A stretch of DNA of 42,531 nucleotides from Selaginella moellendorffii (GCF_000143415.4 NW_003314266.1:2571784-2614314); one strand, 5' to 3'; positions 22,201 through 32,511 are shown, numbered from the stretch's first letter. The notes: a model not told the origin generated them from the letters alone. Numbers and translations: made by a program.

Positions 22201-23665
22201 GGCCGAGGTGGACGCCGCCACCCGCTATTCGTTCGTGGAGAAAGTCATGGAGCTGGTTGAGCTTGGCAACTTGAGAAACGCCCTCCTGGGACTTCCAGGG
22301 ACGTCGGGGCTGTCCACCGAGCAACGCAAGAGGCTGACCATCGCCGTGGAGCTCGTTGCCAACCCCTCGATTATCTTCTTGGACGAGCCAACGTCGGGTC
22401 TGGACGCTCGAGCAGCTGCGATCGTGATGAGAACCGTGAGAAACACGGTGGACACCGGAAGAACAGTGGTTTGCACCATCCACCAGCCGAGCATCGATAT
22501 CTTCGAGTCGTTCGACGAGCTCCTGCTGATGACTCGCGGGGGCCGAGCCATCTACGTCGGCCCGCTGGGACTCCACTCCAAAACCATGATCGACTACTTC
22601 CAGTCTATTCCAGGAGTTCCTCCGCTGCGAGAAGGCTACAATCCAGCGACCTGGATGCTCGAAGTCACGAGCCCCTCGGCGGAGCTCCGGCTAGGCCAAG
22701 CCTTCGCGGACATCTTCCAGAACTCCATGCAGTACCAAAACAACGAGAAGTTGATCGAGTCACTGAGCTCTCCAGCTCCAGGATCCAAGGATCTCGAGTT
22801 CCCGACCAAGTACTCCCTGGACTTTTGGAGCCAGTGCCGGGCTTGCCTGTGGAAGCAGCACTTGACGTACTGGAGGAACCCATACTACAACGTTGTCCGG
22901 CTCTTCTTCACGCTCGTCTGCGCGCTCATCTTCGGCTCAATCTTCTGGGGCGTGGGGAGGCACCGTGAGACGCAGCAGGACGTTTTCAACGCCATGGGAG
23001 TCTTGTTCGCGGCGGTGGTGTTCCTGGGAGTAAACAACGCGTCCAGCGTCCAGCCGGTGGTGTCCGTGGAGAGGACCGTGTTCTACAGGGAGAGGGCAGC
23101 GGGGATGTACTCGCCGCTGCCTTACGCATTCGCGCAGGGGGCGATCGAGCTCCCATACATCTTCGTCCAGACGCTCCTCTACGGCGTGGTCACGTACGGC
23201 ATGGTCCAGTTTGAGCTCTTGCTCGTCAAGTTCCTGTGGTATCTCTTCTTCATGTTCGTCACCTTGGCGTACTTCACGTTATACGGGATGATGGCAGTGG
23301 GGCTTACACCATCACAGCAGCTGGCCTCGGTGGTTTCCTCGGCCTTCTACTCGCTCTGGAACTTGTTCTCTGGGTTCTTCATACCCAAGAGGAGGATCCC
23401 CGGGTGGTGGCTGTGGTTTTACTACTTGAACCCGGTCAGCTGGACGATCTATGGGCTGACGGTGTCGCAGCTCGGGGATGTGGAGGACGAGATTGGAGTT
23501 GGAGATGGATTGGAAACGATGAGCGTCAAGGAGTTTCTGGAGCGATACTTCGGGTTTGAGGAGGGATTTGTGGGAGTTTGCGCGATGGTGATTTTGGGGT
23601 TTATGCTGCTCTTCTGGCTCGTCTTTGCGTTCTCCATCAAATTCATCAACTTCCAGAGGCGATAG
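19252..23665 (+). CDS. Full-size PDR-type ABC transporter (ABCG subfamily)
   Basis: A 1450-residue transporter with the reverse PDR layout NBD-TMD-NBD-TMD. Only one intron interrupts it (exons 19252-19495 and 19557-23665). The N-terminus has the plant PDR signature [21 protein letters not shown]1 has Walker [10 protein letters not shown] (about 203), signature VSGGQKKR and Walker [12 protein letters not shown]2 has Walker [10 protein letters not shown] (about 893), a degenerate signature LSTEQRKRL and Walker [13 protein letters not shown], as in other PDRs. Membrane domains span about 500-720 and 1170-1390, with [10 protein letters not shown] and the [12 protein letters not shown] loop. It should sit in the plasma membrane and export lipophilic compounds; the substrate cannot be read from sequence. 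The near absence of introns contrasts with the 17-exon CCT1 nearby and with multi-intron PDR genes of seed plants. Confidence 0.97.
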
Positions 23666-24065
23666 ATTTCATATAAGGATGAAGTCTACTTCTCTATTGT
23701 TTCAACACAGTTAAGATTTCACAACACCCATTTTATAAGAATAGCTAGAAACTCCAAATTTTGCGGGAAGAGGTGAGATACAACCATGATAAAGTCGTGG
23801 CAACGCAAAGAAGCACAGGAGTCAAGTTTGAGTATTGACGCATAGTCAGCCTCTCGCTTCTAGTACGACGAGACCGCCAGCTCACTAGACTGGACGCATG
23901 TTAGTGGGGATGCGCAGGATTTCATTTTCCAGCTAAAGAAGCCACCACCATGTATCTATCTGTCTTAATATTGCCTCACAGTCTCATAACCTCCTGCTTT
24001 CACACACCAAAGTCCACCACTTTTACGTTTTTTCTCCCAAGCAAACGTTGCCTTCTTGATCAACA
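23666..24065. other. Intergenic between transporter and CDK-like kinase
   Basis: No coding frame or RNA gene is recognisable. It holds the transporter's 3' flank and the distal upstream region of the kinase. Confidence 0.5.
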
Positions 24066-24200
24066 ATGAACCTCATGCTCGCTCAAGTATATTCTGTGAC
24101 TTGCAAGCAAACAATCGCCCGTCAGGCTTGCGTTTCTACTCAGCTCCCCTTTCACCCAGTAAAGATCCTTTTAAGATTGCTCCATTTATTCCTATACGGA
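24066..24200 (-). pseudogene. Antisense relic of a kinase N-lobe (KRKPDGRLFACKS)
   Basis: The minus strand at about 24096-24135 reads KRKPDGRLFACKS. That matches KRKSDGQLFACKS, the ATP-lysine segment of the HRDIN kinase at 7.7-8.8 kb, and is preceded by a degraded LGERGAE corresponding to the glycine loop. A stop lies between them and the rest of the kinase is gone. It lies just upstream of, and antisense to, the CDK-like kinase, which explains the spurious upstream in-frame extension on the plus strand. Confidence 0.55.
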
Positions 24201-24226
24201 AATCTGACCTTTTTTCCTTTCTCCCC

Positions 24227-24233
24227 TATAAAA
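24227..24233 (+). promoter_or_regulatory. TATA box of the CDK-like kinase
   Basis: TATAAAA lies 37 bp upstream of the ATG at 24270. Transcription would therefore begin close to that ATG, supporting 24270 over an upstream in-frame extension to 24066. Confidence 0.6.
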
Positions 24234-24269
24234 TCCATTGAAAGAAATAGGTCTAAACATTGTTCCCGG

Positions 24270-25241
24270 ATGGATAGATATGACTATAGCACGCAGTCAC
24301 CTCTCCTTGGACAAGGTACTGATGGAGTAGTTCGTCTCGCTCGCAACAGGGTCACTGGAGCCATGGTTGCAGTGAAGAAGCTCTCAAGCAAACATGATGC
24401 AGCCGACATGATGTGGGAGTGCGCAACTCTCCGGGCATGCCAACACAAGAACATCATCCATCTGCACTCTAAGCTCGTGACCGAGCAAGGCCTTTTCATG
24501 GTGTTTGAGCTCATGGACATGGACTTGTGCTCGTACATATGGGACGTGAGAGAGAGAGAAGGGAAAATCCCAGAGGTTGCGGTGAGGTCCATTATGAAGC
24601 AGATCCTGGAAGCCCTCGCCTTTGTTCATTCTAAAGGCCTAATCCATAGAGACGTCAAGAGCTCTAACGTTTTAATCAACCACAACAAGAATCTTAACAA
24701 CAGCGTTGTGATCAAGCTCATTGATTTCTCTCGTGTATGCTTTGCGAGTGCGGGCAGTTGCAAGAACATGGGAAATGTATACTACAGAGCTCCAGAGCTT
24801 CTCTTGGGTGGTGAGAAGTATATTTATGGCCGGGAGATTGATATATGGGCGGCCGGATGCATCTTCCTTGAGTTACTAACGGGATTCCCTTTTGGCGATG
24901 ACGATGGAAACTTCCCTCCAAACAGTGAACTCGACGTGATGAACAGTATCGTGAAATGGATCGGACCAGTGGACGAGACGACTTGGAAAGGAGTGAACAA
25001 GCTTGAAAATTATAACACGTACAAATCAAGCTTTCCAAGGAATCCATCAAACTTGCTACAGTCTAGGCTTGGGGACTCACCTGCGTATGACCTGCTTAGG
25101 AAGATGTTGTGTTTGAATCCCAGGGAGAGGATCACTGCTAAAGAGGCATTGGAGTCAGATTATTTTAAAACTAGTGTATGGTCTCGGGTTTCTAAGTTTC
25201 TTTACTCTATTTTTTGTACAAGACTCAACCTCTTTGCATAA
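24270..25241 (+). CDS. CDK-like (CMGC) protein kinase with DFS in place of DFG
   Basis: A 323-residue single-exon kinase, essentially only a kinase domain. Glycine loop LGQGTDGVV (13-21), ATP-binding Lys36 in VAVKKL, catalytic loop HRDVKSSN (126-133) and CMGC-type YYRAPELLLG (171-180) followed by REIDIWAAGCI. The PSTAIRE-like helix is replaced by an unrelated sequence (about 41-50). The magnesium-binding DFG is DFS (152-154). The activation segment reads CKNMGNVYY, lacking the usual threonine before YRAPE. It is therefore CDK-like by fold but unlikely to be a standard cyclin/CAK-controlled CDK. The start at 24270 is chosen from the TATA spacing and domain boundary. An AATAAA signal follows at 25267. 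A duplicated 3' fragment lies 200 bp downstream. Confidence 0.87.
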   Translation: MDRYDYSTQSPLLGQGTDGVVRLARNRVTGAMVAVKKLSSKHDAADMMWECATLRACQHKNIIHLHSKLVTEQGLFMVFELMDMDLCSYIWDVREREGKIPEVAVRSIMKQILEALAFVHSKGLIHRDVKSSNVLINHNKNLNNSVVIKLIDFSRVCFASAGSCKNMGNVYYRAPELLLGGEKYIYGREIDIWAAGCIFLELLTGFPFGDDDGNFPPNSELDVMNSIVKWIGPVDETTWKGVNKLENYNTYKSSFPRNPSNLLQSRLGDSPAYDLLRKMLCLNPRERITAKEALESDYFKTSVWSRVSKFLYSIFCTRLNLFA

Positions 25242-25266
25242 TATGTAACCTTCTCTTGCGCTGGAG

Positions 25267-25272
25267 AATAAA
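25267..25272 (+). terminator. Poly(A) signal of the CDK-like kinase
   Basis: AATAAA 26 bp after the stop codon, within an A-rich run. Confidence 0.5.
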
Positions 25273-25394
25273 AAAAGGCTGTACTTTTTAAACATCTTTA
25301 GAAGCATACTGCATTTTCTTTATGCGGCCAATAATACTCTTGCAGCTTCTGAGTGAGGAATAATTATTAACATGCTCACCTTTGGGGCAAGCTT

Positions 25395-25515
25395 GAAAAG
25401 TCAAACTACACTTCTACAGTCTACGCTTGGGGACTCACTTGCGTTTGATCTCATGAGCCAAGGAGAGAATCACTGCTAAAGAGGCATTGGAGTCAGATTA
25501 CTTTAAGACTGCTAA
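25395..25515 (+). pseudogene. Duplicated 3' end of the CDK-like kinase
   Basis: 'ctacagtctacgcttggggactcacttgcgt' and 'agagaatcactgctaaagaggcattggagtcagattactttaa' repeat the kinase segment 25057-25173 with a few substitutions and a deletion of about 25-30 bp between the two blocks. It encodes only a remnant of the C-lobe and is a local direct duplicate. Confidence 0.85.
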
Positions 25516-25519
25516 AGTT

Positions 25520-26530
25520 TCTCTTCCAGAATTTGAGCGAACGTTGATAAAGCATTTTTTTCAAACTGGAGTCTAGAAAGTTATTACCTTTTAAAGAGAT
25601 GATGTTCAAACTAGCACTTAGCTGGAGGGTCTTCATGTTGGAGTTCAATCTGTCTAGCATGCATTCTATTTTTATAGTTTTCGTGCTTGACCTCTTCAAT
25701 CTACAACTTAAGAATACTGCTCTTAAAAGCTCCCAGTGTCCAAAGCTTGAGTTATGGCCCTAAGGACAACATTTGTAAAACAAGTTTAACACAAGACATT
25801 TCTATCTACCACATGTGATTAGTGTATAATAAAGTTTTTTGGTATATATCTGAATACACTTGATATTTTGAGACATTTAACAATAAAACAAAGCTGTTTA
25901 ATCCTCAAGAGATTCTACAGCCATGAAATGGTACTGGCTTGATCTTTATATGAGCTTTTTCAGTGCGAGGGTATATCCTTATAAATTTAAATTGAATTAG
26001 AATTTTCCAATTGTACCAGCCACTTACAAAGGCACCAGACTTTATTATACACTGCATGTTACCCCTCTTGTGCATAAGAAAGAATATGTTCTTCTTTTCA
26101 ATAAGCAAAAAATTTAAATCATGTTAATGTCTATGCAAGGCCTTACATAGCACTAAGGCATGCCTTTTTCAGAAAATATCAAGCTGACCACAACTCATAA
26201 AAAACTTGAAGTCCATTTATTATGCAATTTTGTAACATTTAAGATCCAACCTGAACTCTTATGTGGCCTCTGACACAATTAAATAGCTTAACAACTTTAT
26301 TAAATATGTGCTAACAATGCAAAGCAACTCAGGTGAGGAATAAAAGAGAGTAACACATTCCCGAGGAATTTAAACACATCCCATTGGTGCCTCAAGATGG
26401 GCACTGCAAGATACATTTTTACACCAGTAGAACATGCTCCACAACACTTTGTGTGAACACATGAGTGTTATTCCAACAAGATCATAGGGGATACCAGTTA
26501 TTGCAGCATTGCAAGTCAATGGACGAGATG
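25520..26530. other. AT-rich intergenic, no gene seen
   Basis: No recognisable coding frame or RNA gene. A minus-strand frame at 25905-26108 is open but compositionally poor and unsupported. Confidence 0.55.
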
Positions 26531-26531
26531 A

Positions 26532-26778
26532 TCATTCAGCAATGTCAACACCATCTTCAAAAATCTCATTGCCCTCCATGTCAAAAATCTGAGTAGAGGC
26601 ACCAGGGCAGCCCCATCCACAGCAACCAGATGGTGTTTTCTGACGGCATCTTTCCAGGCCCCCCCCGGACCCCATAGCAGCAGCCAGTAGAACATTGCGA
26701 ACTATAATTACATGCCATTGCAGTGGGCAGTAGCATAAGTGCTATCACAAACAGAACAAAGAAAGCCCCAATCTTCAT
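26532..26778 (-). pseudogene. Secreted Cys-rich small peptide, frameshifted at a G8 run
   Basis: From ATG 26778 the minus strand encodes a clear signal peptide (MKIGAFFVLFVIALMLLPTAMA), then a short mature region with C-x6-C-x3-CC. At the G8 run (positions 26659-26666) the frame changes. The alternative frame continues with another C-x9-CC-x3-C pattern and an acidic tail ending at the stop 26532-26534. The two parts together give a typical layout for a small secreted peptide of about 80 residues with eight cysteines. Either the homopolymer length is wrong in the assembly or the gene is broken. I do not recognise the family; it could be antimicrobial or signalling. I give no joined sequence. 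Confidence 0.55.
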
Positions 26779-26974
26779 AGCTTTGAGAAAACCTTATCCT
26801 CACTTGCTACTAGATGAGCAGGGGGACATCTTATAGTCCAAGCCACTGAAAAAAGACCACTACGAGCTCGATTTGCTTGATTTCATGATTAAATCTAAAT
26901 CAAAATATATAAAGGTTTTCCATAAATCATGCTCAAGTAAACACAAAATATTTCGTATATTCTTGTGTCATCAT

Positions 26975-28690
26975 TGTGCCACGCGGCGGTCTATTTTACG
27001 AAATCCGCGTCTTTCTTGGGTAAAGTCCAATGTCGCGTCCTTTGCTCCGCTAGGGATTCCTTTGGCGTGGAGGGACGGCACCAAATTTCTTCTCCCATCT
27101 AGAGTCGCCATTGAGCTTGGATTCGCTACTGCAATGTCCACGATCACAGTGCCGCCGATGCTTCCCCCCGTCCAGCAAGATTGCCAGGCCTTGCATCACG
27201 CTTTCAAAGGTGGGATCGATCGCTCGCGATCACCAAGATCACAGATGTAACTCTTCTTCTTTCCGCCAGGATTTGGATGCGATGAGAAGCACGTCATACA
27301 AATTCTGGCGCACAGGAATTACTTGCAGCGGAGAGAGCTGGTAAACGCTTACAGAAGCATGTATGGAGAGGATCTCTTGCGAAGACTGGAGAAAGAGCTC
27401 CACGGGAATCTCGAGGTGAGTTTAGTTTCTCAAGAACTTCGTGTGCGAATATTAAAATCTATGTTCCAGCAAGCAGTGCTGCTGTGGATGATGGAGCCAG
27501 CTGAAAGGGACGCGGTGTTAATCAGAGATGCGATGAAAGGACTGGGTACCAAAGATAAGACGCTGATCGAGATCATCTGCTCGAGAACTCCCTCGCAGCT
27601 CTACTACATACGCCAGGCATATCAAACCAAGTATCATCGCTCCCTGGACAAAGACATTCAATCAGACACAAGTGGTGACTATAGAAAGGTGAGAAGAATA
27701 CGAAAATCTCTTACCTCCATCGATCAAACGAGTTTTCACGAGCTTGTTCTTTGTCTTTGATTTTGCAGTTGCTCCTGGCCTTTGCGAGTGGACAGCGGCC
27801 AGAGGGGCCTCACGTAGACATGCATTTAGCTGACGCCGACGCGAGAGAGTTGTATAGAGCTGGAGAAGGAAGGGTTGGCACAGACGAGTCGACTTTCATT
27901 CGCGTTTTCTCGACGAGGAGTGCCGCGCAGCTCCACGCCGCATTCGCAGCCTACAAACACCTGTACAAGCGCGACATTGACAAAGTAAGCATCTATCCAG
28001 TGTCCAGAAAGCTGCCTAGTTCTTAAAGTTGGAAGGAAGGAAAGTGAAAACTTACTTTTGCTGGTAGGCCATAAAGCGAGAAACTTCCGGGGACTTTGAA
28101 GATGCTCTCAGGCTGATCGTTAAGTCCGCAACAAGGCCTGGACGATACTTCGCCAAGGTTTGTCACATTTTTTTCTTGCTTCCGTTCTTCCTTCGAAACT
28201 TACGCGTATTCTCTAGGTTTTGTATGACTCGATGAAACGTATGGGAACCGACGATTCGACGCTGATTAGAGTGGTCGTCACCAGGGCCGAGCAGGATATG
28301 CAGTACATCAAGGCGGATTTCTACCAAAAGTACAAGAAGCCATTAGAATCAATGATCTCGGGTGACACTTCTGGAAACTACAAACACTTCTTGCTCAGCC
28401 TCGTCGGGGGGCACTGACGGGTCAATAGCCTGTAAATACGGCGCGTGAATTGGATTTTTTTTTCTTCTAGAAAGACTAAAACTTAGGAAGAGTACCTCAA
28501 AAAAATCGTAGAAATTATCCTCAGAGAGAACACAGCCAAGATTCTCGGTCACCAGACGCTGTAAAATCTGTTTCCGAGAAGCTGGTGCTCGAGAGGCGTG
28601 AGACACGCTGATGTAAGTTTCCAGATTGTGTATAGTACCATCTACAACACAACATTGTTGTTACGTCTTTGTTTACGATGAAAGAACTTA
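26975..28690. repeat. Left arm of the annexin inverted duplication
   Basis: From 'ccacgcggcggtctattttac' (about 26978), through the annexin gene and into the NTAQ1 3' region (about 28690), the sequence recurs as reverse complement at about 34090-35765. The match covers exons and introns. Arms are about 1.7 kb with a 5.4 kb spacer. The 5' flank shows small indels (the left arm has an extra 'gtcgcgtcctttgctccgct' block). Confidence 0.9.
27134..28417 (+). CDS. Annexin, left copy
   Basis: A 315-residue plant annexin in six exons: 27134-27209, 27270-27415, 27470-27688, 27769-27984, 28068-28157, 28217-28417. It has four annexin repeats that bind acidic phospholipid in a calcium-dependent way at membranes. 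Endonexin-type loops: GFGCDE (repeat 1, Cys where Thr is usual), GLGTKD, GRVGTDES and RMGTDDS. The repeat-1 LAHRN histidine, linked to peroxidase-like activity in plant annexins, is kept. It is intact and differs from the right copy by only a handful of residues (for example EGPHVD here and EWPHVD there, RVGTDE here and RLGTDE there). Its last exon appears to overlap the last exon of NTAQ1 on the opposite strand. Confidence 0.97.
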
Positions 28691-29433
28691 AACTAAGTAC
28701 CTTGCGACACAATGCATTCGTAATCTGGCGGAGCGGCCAGCCAACCCCCATCACTGGTTTTCATATGTCTTCTATCTGATGCGAAGTATCTTAAGAAATT
28801 GTGAGCAGAAACAACTCTGAAAAGCCTGTGACAAAAACAAAGAAACATGAGCACGATATCCAATTAAAACAAGGAGTGTTTCTTACCTTTCGAGCAAGTG
28901 TTTCTTCACAACTGGTGGCTTGAGAGCTTCATTGACGTAGGAACTAAAAGCAACGGGAAGTCCAAGGGATGTATCCAAATCCCAAACACTGGCTTCATCG
29001 GGTGTGGAGGATGAAAATCTCTTCTAGGAAAATTTTTTCTCGCAAAGAGTCAGAGAAAGCTTGTAATCCAAGAGCTAGCAGACCTGGATGCAAATGACGT
29101 GGTAGTCCCAAACACAAAATCCATTATCGCGGCTGCTGTTCTTCTGGCACCAAATTGGAAACTGGAAATACAGCAAAAGAAAATGAGAAGAACTGAGATG
29201 AAAAGCCTCTACTGCTGCGAAAATCAGCACCAGCCTGTTTATCAGCGCTGAGGAGGAAGACAACGAAGAGATCCGAGGCATCTGGCAGCGCGATGTTGAG
29301 CTCCACCAGAGCCTTGCAAAGCAAGAACACATTCTCCTCACTGAGAACCACGGATAAGTGAGATGATCGTCGCGATCGGATCCAATCCATACCAGTAGCA
29401 AGAAGTGTAGACGAGCGCCTTCCTCGCATCCAT
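28349..29433 (-). CDS. NTAQ1: Protein N-terminal glutamine amidohydrolase (NTAQ1)
   Basis: Deamidates N-terminal Gln to Glu, feeding the Arg/N-degron pathway. Exons: 29433-29393, 29340-29235, 29161-29084, 29023-28887, 28825-28701, 28641-28496, 28429-28349; about 237 residues. The catalytic triad is visible: Cys14 in YCEEN (codon split by intron 1), His70 in the family-naming WDYHV, and the Asp of VWDLD (about 90-92). FASDRRHMK and the DGTIHNLETYIS block also match the family. Intron 2 needs a GC donor (CAG|GCTGGT) to keep frame. The last intron (66 nt) is frame-neutral and stop-free, so the tail may be spliced or read through. Either way the last about 23 codons lie antisense to annexin coding sequence. 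The start faces the ceramidase gene across 240 bp. Confidence 0.9.
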
Positions 29434-29673
29434 AGCTCCTCGCATTCTTCGAAATATTTCTCCCAAGCCCTAAGACCAAGATTCGGGAATATGCATAGCT
29501 CACTCCACGTGTCATTCACGTCGGAGAACTTGTCCACGTCACTCCAGGGCTTTCTTTCTTTTCTGGCGCCCTGTTCTTCGCTTGTCTTGCACTGCCAGCG
29601 AAGGCGCAACTATTCATGCTCTCCACCACCGCCATTTTGGTTGCTCCACAGTGACCTAGATCGTCGCAGGGGA
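29434..29673. promoter_or_regulatory. Divergent intergenic region, NTAQ1/neutral ceramidase
   Basis: The 240 bp between the two outward-facing start codons must hold both promoters, or a shared bidirectional one. I see no convincing TATA box for either gene. Open frames running through it are not supported. Confidence 0.5.
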
Positions 29674-32370
29674 ATGGGCGCGCCAGTCTTCGCCGCCGCG
29701 ATTTCGATCGCCTTGCTCGCGGCCAGCGCCAGCGGCGATTTCCTGGTAGGATTGGGGAGCTACGATGTCACAGGGCCGGCGGCGGATGTAAATATGATGG
29801 GCTACGCCGATCCCTCGCAGAATGCCGCTGGAATCCATCTCCGCCTCAGGGCGCGGAGCTTCATCGTGGCGGAATCCGGCGCGGATGGGAGGCGAGTAGC
29901 GTTTGTGAACGTGGATTCGTGCATGGGATCGCAAGCGATCACGCTCAAAGTTCTTTCCAAGCTCAAGGACAGGTAAATATTTGTTTCTCTTCCACGATCG
30001 TGAGTGAGTTCTTCACTCTTTCTTTTGTGTGAGAGGAGGTATGGAGACACCTACAGTGAGAAGAATGTGATCATCAGTGGCATTCACACGCACTCTGGCC
30101 CTGGCGGCTACTTACAATACGTTCTCTACATTGTCACCTCCATCGGGTTCGTCAAGCAATCTTTCAACGCTCTCGTGGATGGGATTTTCAGCAGCATTGT
30201 CCAGGCTCACGAGAATTTGAGGCCTGGTTCCATCTTACTCAATGAAGGTTAGAGATGGTGATCTCTCGATTCTAAAGTTTACTTCTCTCCAGGTGAGCTT
30301 TTGGATGCAAATATTAATCGTAGTCCCAGCGCGTATCTCAACAATCCCGTGGAAGAAAGGAAACGATACAAGTATAATGTTGACAAGAACATGGTGCTCC
30401 TCAAGTTTTTGGACAGCAAACGAGCTCCGATCGGCGCTTTCAGCTGGTTTCCAGTCCATTGTACGTCGATGAATCGGACCAACGAGCTTATAAGTGGTGA
30501 CAACAAAGGTGCCGCTGCGCATTTCATGGAAGCTTGGTTTGACAAACAGCTAGAACAAGAAGGTACTGAGGTTAGATCTTAGTTTTTCCTTTGCTCGTTT
30601 CTAGTTCTTTCACCGTTTCTTAGAACCAGGAAACTTGACTGAATTACAGATCCAACCATTGAAATGCTTGGAAAACCAGGTTGGACGATGAATGCTAGTG
30701 TTACCATTCGCAACAGGCGGAGGCTTGTTGGTGATTCCAGCTCGCCTTTCATCGCTGCGTTCTCTCAGAGCAACGAGGGAGACGTCTCTCCAAACACTCT
30801 GGGGGCCTTTTGCGCTGATAGTACCGTGGCTTGTGAGTTCAACCATAGCACCTGTGATGGACGGAACGAGCAGTGCATTGGTCGTGGTCCTGGGTATGTA
30901 AAGTGGTTGTTTGTTTGTTGGTTTCATGGTTCCCGAAGTTTTCAAGTTTCTCACGCGATGACTTTGCAGATACCCGGACCACTTTGCGAGCACTAAGATC
31001 ATTGCTCAAAAACAGCTCCAGAAAGCAATAGAGCTATTCCGAAGCGCGAAAGAACAGGTGGTAGGACGAGTGAATTACAAGCAAACTTTCGTCGATTTCA
31101 CTCGTCTTAAAGTAACTCTCACCGCTGCAAACGGAACGACGTCAACGGTCACGACTTGTCCGGCTGCTGTTGGTTTTAGCTTCGCAGCAGGCACGACTGA
31201 CGGTCCTGGAGCTTTCGATTTTACACAAGGCGATACCAAGGTAGTACCTTAAAAACTTTTCCATAGTTTTCACTCTCTCACACTCGAGGCAGGGAAATGC
31301 GTTTTGGCGAATAGTTCGAGCGGCGCTGAAAACGCCAAACAAAGCACAGGTCGATTGTCAGTATCCAAAGCCAATTTTGATCGACACGGGCGAGATGACA
31401 TTTCCATATGACTGGGCTGTAAGTCTTCTCTTGATGTCGTTCGTGGTTTTTTACTTCCTGTCTGGTTTTTTCAGCCTTCAGTTCTTCCGATCCAAATCTC
31501 GCAGATCGGCCAACTTATCATCCTCTCGGTGCCTGCAGGTAGCTTGTTTTATTCTGTTTTGCGTGTTCGTGTTCCATTTACGTTTGTCTTCCAGAGTTTA
31601 GTACCATGGCAGGACGACGATTGAGAGATGCCGTCAAAGAAACTCTCATCGCTAAAGGCCGTGGCCAATTTGGTCCGAAAACTCGCGTCGTCATCGCTGG
31701 CCTCTCCAACGATTACTCTCAGTACGTGACCACTTTCGAGGAGTATCAAATCCAGCGTTACGAGGTTGGTCTCTTTTCTCTTGTTTCTTTGTTCCTGACT
31801 CCATCGATCGATCCTCAGGGTGCCTCGACGCTGTTTGGTCCTCACACTCTGAGCGGATATCTCCAAGAATTCCGGAAGCTCGCGATCGCTCTAGCCGAGA
31901 ACAGTAACGTCGACTCCGGGCCATCTCCGCCGGACCTTCTTGACAAGCAGCTAGAGCTTCTCCCACCCGTGGTGATGGATACGACTCCAGTCGGTGTCGA
32001 CTTTGGCGATGCCAAGAACAACGTAAAGAGAGGCGCGAGTTACCGACCTGGGGACGTTGTGGAGGTGGTCTTCTGGACGGGCTGCCCAAGGAACGATTTG
32101 CTCACGGAGAAAAGCTTTAGCTCCGTGGAGATCGAGCAAAGCGATGGCTCCTGGCGATCGCTCTACGATGACAATGACTGGAGCGTGAGATTCCTGTGGA
32201 GGAGGCCGTCGTCGCTGAGCTCCAGGAGCTACGCAACGATTAGATGGGAGATACCCCAGGAAGTAAAGGCAGGGACTTACCGGATCTCGCATTTTGGAGC
32301 GAGCAAGAGCTTGTTTGGAAGCGTGAGGCCTTTCTCTGGAAGCTCCAACTCTTTCCAAGTGAAATTGTAA
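29674..32370 (+). CDS. Neutral ceramidase
   Basis: A 734-residue enzyme that cleaves ceramide to sphingoid base and fatty acid. Exons: 29674-29972, 30039-30247, 30293-30562, 30650-30893, 30970-31240, 31293-31418, 31475-31538, 31595-31764, 31819-32370. A signal peptide (MGAPVFAAAISIALLAASASG) sends it into the secretory pathway (ER/Golgi or outside). Family motifs: VGLGSYDVTGPAADVNMMGY, zinc-site ISGIHTHSGPGGYLQY, the nucleophile loop NEGDVSPN with Ser about 306, and an Ig-like C-terminal domain (from about residue 580) ending in GSSNSFQVKL. Several N-glycosylation sequons (NAS, NHS, NGT) fit a luminal protein. Length and exon layout look complete. Confidence 0.96.
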
Positions 32371-32511
32371 GCCGAGAACCCTAAAATTTCGCGAAGAGCC
32401 CTAAACTTTGGCAAAGAACCCTGAAAACAGAGGAGCGCAAAAATAATTTTTAATTGGAGCTTTAGGTCAACCTTGTTATCGGCAATTTTTCCTTTCTTTA
32501 CTACTCTGGGC

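Noticed and set aside
24066-24269. 68-residue N-terminal extension of the CDK-like kinase
   Set aside because: It contains the antisense kinase relic, lies upstream of a TATA box, and the kinase domain starts directly after the ATG at 24270.
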